DNA of 64,000 nt, taken from Desulfogranum marinum (GTDB lineage Bacteria; Desulfobacterota; Desulfobulbia; Desulfobulbales; Desulfobulbaceae). Numbering within the stretch: the first letter of the stretch is position 1; each line of letters begins with the position of its first letter. Of the stretch, positions 57,034-64,000 are shown piece after piece. The translations under genes were made by a program, and so were the position numbers. Location of the stretch: assembly GCF_016918565.1 (NCBI RefSeq), contig NZ_JAFFQD010000013.1:52545-116544 (forward strand), given 5' to 3'. Below the pieces are notes generated by a model. That model did not search any database, had not been told where the DNA came from, and saw only the letters and a list, made by a program, of their open reading frames with translations.

Positions 57034-57386
57034 ATGTGATCCTTGTGGTGGTTTCGGGCAGGAGAGAATACACAATCAACAACGTGGCCTGAATTTTCAT
57101 GCACAGTGTGTTATTCGACGTTACATTGAGTTGCTTATTTTCACAATGTTCGTCATAGTTCAGGCCATCCGGCATTATTTTTTTCAGTGTTTCGGCAATA
57201 AATATAAGCAGCTGACGGAGTCTTCGCTTACCCGGAGTCTTCGCTTACCTATTCATTGCTAAAAAAATGAACCTGACGCCGCCTGAACTGACGAGAAATC
57301 CAGGCCGGGCCAGTTGCCTTTCTCGCAAATAGCTTGTATCTTCCTCCCTTTCTTTTTACGCACTGAAGCATAAGGCAACGGATACC
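57034..57386. other. intergenic region upstream of uvrB
   Basis: No gene seen. It contains a perfect 17-bp tandem repeat at 57216-57249 related to the dispersed repeat family, followed by sequence vaguely resembling the tail of copy A. The uvrB promoter is presumably here, but no clear boxes were identified. Confidence 0.5.
57216..57249. repeat. 17-bp perfect tandem repeat
   Basis: CGGAGTCTTCGCTTACC occurs twice without spacer. Similar words occur in repeat copy A (CGGAGT, GGTCGCTTACC) and copy C (AGAGTCTTCGTTCACC), so this may be a fragment of the same family. Confidence 0.75.
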
Positions 57387-59432
57387 GTGAGTAGCCAGCA
57401 TTACAATACTGATACACCTTTTGAGCTTGTTACCGACTTTACTCCTTCCGGTGATCAGCCGGCAGCCATTGAAAAATTAGTGACCGGAATCAATGAAGGG
57501 GTTCGGGACCAGGTTTTGCTCGGAGTAACCGGCTCCGGCAAAACCTTTACCATGGCGCAGGTGGTTGCCGCTATCCAGCGACCGGCACTGGTACTTGCTC
57601 CTAATAAGACCCTTGCCGCCCAGCTTTTCTCCGAGTTTCGTGAGCTTTTTCCCAATAATGCAGTGGAGTATTTTGTTTCCTACTATGATTACTATCAACC
57701 GGAAGCCTATATCCCTGCTTCAGACACTTACATAGAGAAAGACTCGTCCATAAATGATGCTATTGATAAGATGCGTCACTCAGCCACTCGATCGCTGCTA
57801 ACCCGTCGGGATGTATTGATTGTGGCATCTGTATCCTGTATTTATGGTCTTGGTTCGCCTGATGAGTACAAGAACATGCACCTTTTTCTTGAAGTGGGGG
57901 AAGATTACCCTATGGAGGAAGTGCAAAGGCGGCTGGTTTTTATGTTGTATGAACGGAATGATATTTCCTTCCACCGGGGAACCTTCAGGGTTCGTGGCGA
58001 TGTAATTGATATTTTTCCTGTACATGAAGATAATTTTGCTGTCAGGGTAGAGTTTTTTGGGGATACTGTTGAGGCCATTTCCATTATCGACCCCTTACGA
58101 GGAGTGGTGGTGGAAGATGTACATGAAACAACTGTTTTCCCTGGTAGCCACTTTGTTACCAGCCAGGACAATCTGACCACTGCCATGCGGTCTATCAAAG
58201 AGGAACTTCGATTTCGCTTGGAGGAGCTGCATCATGATAATCAACTGGTAGAAGAGCAGCGGCTGGAACAACGAACCATGTTTGACCTGGAAATGATTGC
58301 AGAGCTTGGTTATTGCAATGGCATCGAAAACTATAGTCGACACCTGACAGGTAACGCGCCTGGGACCCCGCCTCCCAACCTGCTTGATTACTTTCCCGAT
58401 GATTATCTTATGATTATTGATGAGTCGCATATTGCGGTACCGCAGATTCGTGGTATGTATAATGGCGACAGGTCAAGGAAACAAACTCTGGTCAACTTTG
58501 GTTTTCGCTTGCCCTCAGCACTTGATAATCGGCCCTTGCAGTTTAACGAGTTTGAGAAAAGGGTCCATCAGGTGGTCTATGTATCGGCCACACCGGGAGA
58601 CTATGAGCTTGACCATGCCCAAGACAGGATTGTTGAACAATTAATTCGGCCGACAGGATTACTTGATCCCCATATTGAAGTGCGTCCGGCTTCTACCCAG
58701 GTTGATGACCTGTTGGAAGAAGTTCGATTACGCGGCAGTCGTAACGAGGCTGTCCTGGTGACGACCTTGACCAAGAAAATGGCGGAAGACCTGACTGAAT
58801 ATTACGATGAATTAGGGGTCAGGGTGAGGTATTTACACTCTGATATCAAAACCCTTGAAAGGGTTGAGTTGATAAAAGCTTTGCGCAACAGAGAGTTTGA
58901 TGTGCTTGTCGGGATCAACTTGCTTCGCGAGGGACTTGATATTCCGGAGGTTTCGCTGGTCGCTGTTCTTGATGCCGACAAAGAGGGATTTCTTCGTTCC
59001 GAACGTTCTCTGGTGCAAACCTGTGGGCGTGCAGCCCGAAATGCTCAGGGACAGGTCATTTTATATGCTGATAAAGTGACTCGGTCCATGCAGTATACCA
59101 TTGATGAAACAAACCGGCGCAGATCTATCCAAGACGCATACAATAAGGCGCATGGTATAGAACCGACAACCGTTATTTCCGGTATCAAGGATTCCATTGT
59201 AGAGCACTTGAAAGCGTCGGGATGGGAAGAAGATATAGAGGGTATAATTAGCGATAAGCTTGTTACCGCCGAGTCGTCCACCGTGTATCATACAGTGGAC
59301 GAACTGCAAGCAGAGATAGTTCAATTGGAAAAGAAAATGCTTGAAGCCGCAGAAAAATTAGAATTTGAGGCGGCGGCAGCCTATAGAGATCAGATTAATG
59401 CCTTGAAAATGCTGGAGATTGAAGTTGGCTGA
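57387..59432 (+). CDS. uvrB: excinuclease ABC subunit B
   Basis: DNA damage verification helicase of nucleotide excision repair. 681 residues from a GTG start. [15 protein letters not shown] (Walker A), [12 protein letters not shown] (beta-hairpin), DESHIAVPQ (Walker B), [29 protein letters not shown] and QTCGRAARN (helicase VI) are all present, as is the C-terminal UVR coiled coil ([18 protein letters not shown]). Full length and intact. Overlaps the start of the next gene. Confidence 0.97.
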   Translation: MSSQHYNTDTPFELVTDFTPSGDQPAAIEKLVTGINEGVRDQVLLGVTGSGKTFTMAQVVAAIQRPALVLAPNKTLAAQLFSEFRELFPNNAVEYFVSYYDYYQPEAYIPASDTYIEKDSSINDAIDKMRHSATRSLLTRRDVLIVASVSCIYGLGSPDEYKNMHLFLEVGEDYPMEEVQRRLVFMLYERNDISFHRGTFRVRGDVIDIFPVHEDNFAVRVEFFGDTVEAISIIDPLRGVVVEDVHETTVFPGSHFVTSQDNLTTAMRSIKEELRFRLEELHHDNQLVEEQRLEQRTMFDLEMIAELGYCNGIENYSRHLTGNAPGTPPPNLLDYFPDDYLMIIDESHIAVPQIRGMYNGDRSRKQTLVNFGFRLPSALDNRPLQFNEFEKRVHQVVYVSATPGDYELDHAQDRIVEQLIRPTGLLDPHIEVRPASTQVDDLLEEVRLRGSRNEAVLVTTLTKKMAEDLTEYYDELGVRVRYLHSDIKTLERVELIKALRNREFDVLVGINLLREGLDIPEVSLVAVLDADKEGFLRSERSLVQTCGRAARNAQGQVILYADKVTRSMQYTIDETNRRRSIQDAYNKAHGIEPTTVISGIKDSIVEHLKASGWEEDIEGIISDKLVTAESSTVYHTVDELQAEIVQLEKKMLEAAEKLEFEAAAAYRDQINALKMLEIEVG

Positions 59433-60114
59433 TTTTTGGTACAGAATATCAGTACGGGTAGTGCCTAGGATTTTTGTAGGGTTGACCAAGGTGTGGTTCG
59501 GAACCTGCAGAGTGCGCGTTACAGGGACTGAGCACCTTGAAAAATGCGCTGCGGCAAGAGCTGCAGTGGCAGTGTTTTGGCACTATTCCTTTGCCTATTT
59601 ATTTTATTATCTCAGAAAGTTTCCGGCGGCTGCCATGGTAAGTGCCAGTCGCGACGGTGAATATATTGCTGAAGTCGCCAGACTCATGGGACATATTCCT
59701 GTCCGAGGCTCTTCCAATCGGTTTGGAATAAGGGCGTTGCGAGCTCTTATTGCAGAGGTGCAGAGGGGGCATAATGCGGCTATTGTGGCTGATGGCTCGC
59801 AGGGACCGGCAAGGAAGGCCCAGGCTGGTTGTATTTTGGTGGCAAGTAAGTCCGGTGCTCCCATTTTGCCGATTGTCTGGTCAGCCAGCCGTTACTTTGC
59901 CTTTAAAAGCTGGGACCGCACAGTGGTCCCCCTTCCTTTTTCCACAATTTTTGTGCGCTATGGAGAACCTGTAAGTATTCCCGCAGATATTAACGGAGAG
60001 CAGGTTGAAGAATATCGTCAAATGTTGGAAAAACAACTCAACGATTTGTATGATCTCGCCTGGGGCGAGACCGGGCAACACTCCCACGACGGTAAGGAAA
60101 CACCGTCATCATGA
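59425..60114 (+). CDS. DUF374 / lysophospholipid-acyltransferase-like protein
   Basis: Membrane-associated acyltransferase, probably acting on a lipid A or phospholipid precursor. About 230 residues; [15 protein letters not shown] has the H-x4-type catalytic region, [17 protein letters not shown] and [14 protein letters not shown] are typical of DUF374, the latter being the glycerol-phosphate-binding block. TTG 59425 lies seven bases after GGAG and is preferred to TTG 59419; either overlaps the uvrB end. Acceptor and donor are not known. Confidence 0.82.
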   Translation: MADFWYRISVRVVPRIFVGLTKVWFGTCRVRVTGTEHLEKCAAARAAVAVFWHYSFAYLFYYLRKFPAAAMVSASRDGEYIAEVARLMGHIPVRGSSNRFGIRALRALIAEVQRGHNAAIVADGSQGPARKAQAGCILVASKSGAPILPIVWSASRYFAFKSWDRTVVPLPFSTIFVRYGEPVSIPADINGEQVEEYRQMLEKQLNDLYDLAWGETGQHSHDGKETPSS

Positions 60115-60153
60115 TTTTTTCAGATCAACTTTACCTTTATCTAATGTCTTATT

Positions 60154-61569
60154 ATGCGATCTTCTGCCACTGCACAATGCCGTGAAGTAAAGAGTCTTAT
60201 TGTTGCCGGTTTAAGCGGTGGTTCCGGAAAATCAATGGTCAGCGTCGGCTTGACTCGTGCCCTGCTGGACCAGGGATCTACTGTTGTCCCGTTCAAAAAA
60301 GGCCCTGATTACATTGACGCCGGCTGGTTGACAGCTGCAGCTAAGACCCCGTGTTACAACCTGGACCCTTATCTTATGTCTGCTGAGAGTGTGCTGCATA
60401 GCTTTCATACTCATCTAGGGCAGAGTGATTATGCAATCATTGAAGGCAATCGAGGTTTATACGACGGGGTCAATGCAGAAGGGCAGTTTTCCACCGCAAC
60501 TCTTGCTAAACAGCTGGATCAACCAGTACTTTTGGTGGTGAACTGTTCCAAAACGACCCGAACCATCGGAGCTTTGGTACTTGGTTGTTGCGCTTTTGAT
60601 GATAATGTCCGTTTTGCCGGGGTCATTCTTAATCAAATTGCTACCCCACGCCACGAATCTATTATTCGACAAACCATTGAAAAATATACTCCCCTGTCTG
60701 TGCTGGGCATCATGCCAAGGTTGAAACACGATGTTTTCCCCATGCGACACCTGGGGGTGACGCCGCTTCAAGAATATGAAAATGCTGACGAGGCAGTCTG
60801 CACTTTGGCAGATTTGGTTCGCTCTAACTTTGATCTGGAGGAGCTTACTGCAGCCATGCGTCGAATACCTAGGAGGCCTGTAGCAGGAGTATCCCCGGAT
60901 GTACGCACCCAAAAAGATGTCGTCATTGGGGTGCTGCGGGACATGGCATTTCAGTTTTATTATGAAGAGAATCTTGAGATGTTGAAAAATCAAGGAGCGA
61001 AGTTGGTAACCATTGATGCCATCTCCAGTAAAACTCTGCCCGACAACCTCGACGGCTTGTATATTGGAGGCGGGTTTCCTGAGACCAGTGCGAGGCAGCT
61101 CGCGGAAAATAGATCTTTTCGTGAGTCTATCCGTATGGCAGCAGAAAGTGGGCTTCCCGTTTATGCAGAGTGCGGTGGGCTCATTTATTTAGGAAGATCA
61201 ATCTGTATGGAAGGAAAAAAATATCCCTTAACCGGAGTCTTTCCTGTTGAATTCGGGCTGTCAGTTAAACCGCAGGCCCATGGGTATTCAGCATTTACGG
61301 TTGAAGGCGACAATAGTTTTTATCCTGTTGGTACGGAGATTAAAGGTCACGAGTTCAGGTATTCAACTGTTGAGCAGTGGGACGGCACTGATGATGATCT
61401 GGTACTCAAGATGGAAAGGGGAACAGGGTTTATTAACGGACGAGACGGTTTAAAGAAACATAATGTGTTGGCCATGTATACCCATGTGCTTGCTCCTGGA
61501 ACTCCGCTTTGGGCTGAAGGGCTACTTAAAGCGGCACGCAAATATCAGCAACAAAAGTTCGTTGGGTGA
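60154..61569 (+). CDS. cbiA: cobyrinic acid a,c-diamide synthase
   Basis: Glutamine-dependent amidation of the a and c side chains of cobyrinic acid (or hydrogenobyrinic acid) in cobalamin synthesis. 471 residues: N-terminal P-loop domain (VAGLSGGSGKSMVSVGLTR, KKGPDYIDAGW, EGNRGLYDGV) and C-terminal class I amidotransferase domain with the nucleophile Cys in VYAECGGLIYLG and IGGGFPETSARQL before it. The only corrin-ring gene in the window; it stands 39 bp after the acyltransferase gene, probably in the same operon. De novo B12 synthesis fits the B12-dependent mutase. Confidence 0.94.
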   Translation: MRSSATAQCREVKSLIVAGLSGGSGKSMVSVGLTRALLDQGSTVVPFKKGPDYIDAGWLTAAAKTPCYNLDPYLMSAESVLHSFHTHLGQSDYAIIEGNRGLYDGVNAEGQFSTATLAKQLDQPVLLVVNCSKTTRTIGALVLGCCAFDDNVRFAGVILNQIATPRHESIIRQTIEKYTPLSVLGIMPRLKHDVFPMRHLGVTPLQEYENADEAVCTLADLVRSNFDLEELTAAMRRIPRRPVAGVSPDVRTQKDVVIGVLRDMAFQFYYEENLEMLKNQGAKLVTIDAISSKTLPDNLDGLYIGGGFPETSARQLAENRSFRESIRMAAESGLPVYAECGGLIYLGRSICMEGKKYPLTGVFPVEFGLSVKPQAHGYSAFTVEGDNSFYPVGTEIKGHEFRYSTVEQWDGTDDDLVLKMERGTGFINGRDGLKKHNVLAMYTHVLAPGTPLWAEGLLKAARKYQQQKFVG

Positions 61570-61641
61570 AAGAGCAATGAGCTGAAAAGCTCTGGTTTCT
61601 TATGAACATTGTGGAAACGTGGATTGTGCAGGTGCTTGTTG

Positions 61642-61983
61642 TTACATTTTGGAAGCACACTGTACACAAAAGGGATTTGCCGGATCAAGATTTAAGCGAC
61701 GTTGGGCAATTTCTTCATCACAGGCAGCACAGTAACCGTATTCTCCTTCTTCTATCCGCTCAAGGGCCGCATCAATACGGGTGAGTTCAATTTCCCGACG
61801 GCGTTTGTTTTCCAGTGCCATGGCCTGAGACTGCATCGCATCCATCCTTGACAGTCTGCCGACACTGGATTGATCAAGATCAACCGGGCGGGTTGAATCG
61901 TTTGCTGTTTGCTGCATGGCAAGGATATCTTTTTGCTTTTGGAGAAGGACTTTTTTGTAATGAGGTAGGTCTATATTATTCAT
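61642..61983 (-). CDS. DksA/TraR-type zinc-finger protein
   Basis: 113 residues with an N-terminal coiled-coil part and a four-Cys finger at the C-terminus: CAAC and CVQC separated by 17 residues, as in the DksA/TraR/YbiI group. RIEEGEYGYC precedes the finger as usual. Shorter than E. coli DksA (151), and the acidic pair at the coiled-coil tip is not obvious, so direct RNA-polymerase control like DksA is uncertain. Convergent with cbiA. No ribosome binding site stands out. Confidence 0.88.
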   Translation of the reverse strand: MNNIDLPHYKKVLLQKQKDILAMQQTANDSTRPVDLDQSSVGRLSRMDAMQSQAMALENKRRREIELTRIDAALERIEEGEYGYCAACDEEIAQRRLNLDPANPFCVQCASKM

Positions 61984-62419
61984 ACTATCAGGGCATAAAA
62001 AGTGAGATTGTAACCAGCTTGTTATCCAAAGGGGTGATTATACTGATTTCAGCCGGAAAGTTCATCCATTCAATAGACTCTTTATCGGTAAAATTATGAG
62101 AAAACGTGTTCGGATAGATATAGATTATAGAAAAGACTGTTGATGGGGCTTTGATGACGTGCGGGCACGTCTGGGCAAAATGCATGTAGGCGAGCTGTTT
62201 ACCTTTCTCTGTGTCCCATATATGGCAGAAAAAATGGATTGCATCATTCCTGAGTCTGGCGGAGAAATTTGTAGAAAAGAGGAGCGTGGGTATGGGATTG
62301 TTATTACAGCCGTTAAAATAGAGTTATGAATAGCTTCTTTTTTCGAAAGACTAACAGCAACAAAAACACAATGCGATTAGGAAGAATGTTGGATCATCAT
62401 TATGTGTTTGCTGGTCCTG
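61984..62419. other. intergenic region, nothing recognised
   Basis: About 430 bp between two minus-strand genes (nitroreductase end and DksA-like start). No open frame with a good ribosome binding site, terminator or repeat was seen. Confidence 0.5.
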
Positions 62420-63088
62420 TTATTCGTCAAAAAAACGGGTAAACACCTCAACCTCTTCGCGCGGTGTTCTGTAATTATTGACCAGCGCTTCTTTATTCTC
62501 GTATCCAAGAGCCATTCCACCAATAAGAATCGTTTTTTGGTCATATCCCAGTGATGTTTTCACTAATTTCGGAAATTGGCCCAATGCGGCTTGAGCGCAA
62601 GTCGCAAGGCCTTCTTCAACGGCTGCTAGCATAATAGACTGGATGAACATGCCGTAATCAAGAAAAGAACCTTTTTTCATAACCGGATCCAGAAAGAAAA
62701 AAAGAATCACAGGTGCACCAAATGCCTGGTAATTTGCAGCCCATTGGGTAAGGCGGGCGACTTTATCCTGCCGTTTTATATTCAGGGCATCGTAGAGTTG
62801 CGCACCACATGAAACGCGCCTTTTTTTATAGGGGTCGTGCCATTCAAGCGGATAATACTGATAATCCATTTCGGCGTCGCTTCCCTCCTTAAATGCATTC
62901 TCCATGGCTGTGGTGAGTTCCGTTTTTTTCTGTCCTGTGACCACGGCTACCTGCCAAGGCTGGGCATTGGTGCCGGAGGGAGCATGACGGGCAGATTGGA
63001 GAATTTGTACTATTTTTTCTTTACTCACCTTTTTATCAAGAAAAGCCCGGGTAGATTTACGGGCGAGAAGAGCTTCGTGTACGTTCAT
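62420..63088 (-). CDS. nitroreductase-family flavoprotein
   Basis: FMN-dependent NAD(P)H oxidoreductase of 222 residues. RKSTRAFLDKKV (FMN phosphate-binding Arg/Ser), ARHAPSGTNAQPWQV, and the C-terminal GGMALGYENKEALVN with NNYRTPREE are typical. A stretch rich in Tyr/Trp (about 75-90) is the variable substrate-capping region. The physiological substrate is unknown. Monocistronic by appearance. Confidence 0.9.
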   Translation of the reverse strand: MNVHEALLARKSTRAFLDKKVSKEKIVQILQSARHAPSGTNAQPWQVAVVTGQKKTELTTAMENAFKEGSDAEMDYQYYPLEWHDPYKKRRVSCGAQLYDALNIKRQDKVARLTQWAANYQAFGAPVILFFFLDPVMKKGSFLDYGMFIQSIMLAAVEEGLATCAQAALGQFPKLVKTSLGYDQKTILIGGMALGYENKEALVNNYRTPREEVEVFTRFFDE

Positions 63089-63898
63089 ATGTAAATGTCA
63101 TATAAGGGTTATTGTTATTTAGCTTACCGATATTATTTAACATGTATGCTGTGGGCTTTCTTGTTCCCAAAGTAGCAGATAGCGCAACAGTAAACATGGT
63201 ATTGGGTCAAGGCTATATTTTTTGTGACATTTTTTACTTCACCACAGAGATTAAAGACGCTTGTCGGTTGGAGGTCATAGTAAAGAGGTAAACAGCGGTC
63301 AAAATCAAATTTCGAATTTATCTTACTTATTTTTTGTCGATACCTTTTGTGGCATTGCGGTGGTGGGAGTGCATGTCAATCCAAATGATGATTCTGGTGC
63401 CTCGACCCAAAATAGATGGAATTTGTGAGGCAATATTGCCTGCCGCTCAACTATTAGCTGGAGAATCTTGGGAAACTGTCGCAGTTTCCGAGACGGGATT
63501 CAATTTGACAGCAATAAAGGCTGGCCTGCTTGCTGTACCGATGCGTATGCAATCGAGTTTTAGAAGGGTAGATCGCATCGAGAGCATGGCAGGGTCAGTG
63601 GTGACTCTGCCTTGGTTGCTGCTGTGTAACTCTCAGGCTCTCCGCAGAGTCTCACGTTGGTCACTTGCCTCTTCGGACGGTCACGGTTTCCCGCATAGGT
63701 AGACTATCAGAGTCTTCGTTCACCTGCGGCAAACCGCGCTAGTCCAAATATGACTTACCTGAGAGCAGTTACATCTCACAAGTAAGAAAAATTATACCGT
63801 TATAGACCAAGTTACATTGCTGTTATAATAAAATCATGATTCTGAATCTTGCTGTATGCTTTTCCCTTTATTAACCTGAAAGTCGTTTAAAGCGTACA
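63089..63898. other. right-end region with repeat copy C and an uncertain ORF
   Basis: A plus-strand frame at 63334-63702 (122 codons) has fair protein composition but no known motif, no clear ribosome binding site, and its end runs into repeat copy C. I do not call it a gene. No other feature seen apart from the repeat. Confidence 0.45.
63641..63775 (+). repeat. dispersed intergenic repeat, copy C
   Basis: Aligns with copy A across about 130 bp, including an uninterrupted shared CCTCTTCGGACGGTCACG and CCAAATATGA further on. It differs in the middle. It overlaps the end of an unassigned open frame. Confidence 0.7.
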
Positions 63899-64000
63899 CT
63901 ACTTGGCACCTATCCCCAGGTACTCCAAGAACAGTTTGTCTCTAGCCACTGATTCTGTTGACCATCGATAGTCTGCCATAGCCGTCTGAACCCTGGTGGT
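63899..64000 (-). CDS. C-terminal fragment of a possible unknown protein (runs off right edge)
   Basis: The minus-strand frame is open from the window edge for 33 codons to TAG at 63899 and ends FLEYLGIGAK. Composition is protein-like but the frame is short enough to occur by chance. No family recognised. Confidence 0.25.
   Translation of the reverse strand, partial: TTRVQTAMADYRWSTESVARDKLFLEYLGIGAK

Noticed and set aside
63334..63702. 122-codon ORF near the right end
   Set aside because: No motif or translation signal, and its last part is shared with the intergenic repeat, which argues against coding.
1..64000. tRNA, rRNA genes or CRISPR arrays
   Set aside because: No cloverleaf with a T-loop GTTCGA core, rRNA segment or regularly spaced repeat was noticed; a covariance-model scan would be needed to exclude tRNA fully.

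Overview
The window reads as chromosomal DNA of a strictly anaerobic Gram-negative bacterium of the Desulfobulbales type (former Deltaproteobacteria). This is inferred from gene content and protein character, not from a search. The pointers are a propionate/methylmalonyl-CoA cluster, two glutaconate-type CoA-transferase pairs, ADP-forming acetyl-CoA synthetase, a 13-subunit complex I operon, and an outer-envelope OmpA/TSP3 protein. No rRNA, tRNA or CRISPR array was seen.

Layout. 1-5.1 kb: edge of an unknown gene, small ORFs, an M20 amidohydrolase and a Cache-HAMP-GGDEF diguanylate cyclase. 5.2-12.4 kb (minus strand): a double-domain CDP-alcohol phosphatidyltransferase, a 1192-residue coiled-coil OmpA protein with internal duplications, and glgB. 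13.5-27.1 kb: a complete nuoA-N operon (nuoCD fused, short nuoG) with a TTGACA-N17-TAATGA promoter, then a CBS protein. 28.1-30.9 kb: PBP1B with a TPR lipoprotein that may be its activator. 31.2-37.1 kb (minus): the propionate cluster CoA-transferase alpha/beta, mce, scpA, meaB. 38-43.7 kb: an accessory stretch with a small zinc-ribbon gene, an IS91-type transposase relic, and a two-gene unit of a reverse-transcriptase-like protein plus a nitrilase. 43.7-50.4 kb: a NUDIX hydrolase, a second CoA-transferase pair, a PduO-type adenosyltransferase overlapping a flavin reductase, and an acetate transporter. 51.3-57.0 kb: deacetylase, CBS-ACT protein, ADP-forming acyl-CoA synthetase, and a CoA-transferase fused to a GNAT acetyltransferase. 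57.4-64 kb: uvrB, an acyltransferase, cbiA, a DksA-like protein, a nitroreductase and a repeat-bearing right end.

How it fits together. Propionate would be activated by the CoA-transferase and passed through epimerase and B12-dependent mutase; MeaB, the adenosyltransferase/reductase pair and CbiA would supply and protect the cofactor. NADH would feed complex I. Acetate and acetyl-CoA are handled by the transporter, the ADP-forming synthetase and the CoA-transferases, apparently under a rearranged Acu-type acylation control module.

The strongest candidate for an undescribed system is the pair at 39266-43654. The large protein has the layout of an Unknown-Group (UG/DRT) reverse transcriptase, but the catalytic aspartates appear to be replaced, and it is followed by a nitrilase with an intact Glu-Lys-Cys triad. 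Other strong signals are the duplicated promoter/operator block ahead of the two CoA-transferase operons, the acylation module, and a three-copy intergenic repeat.
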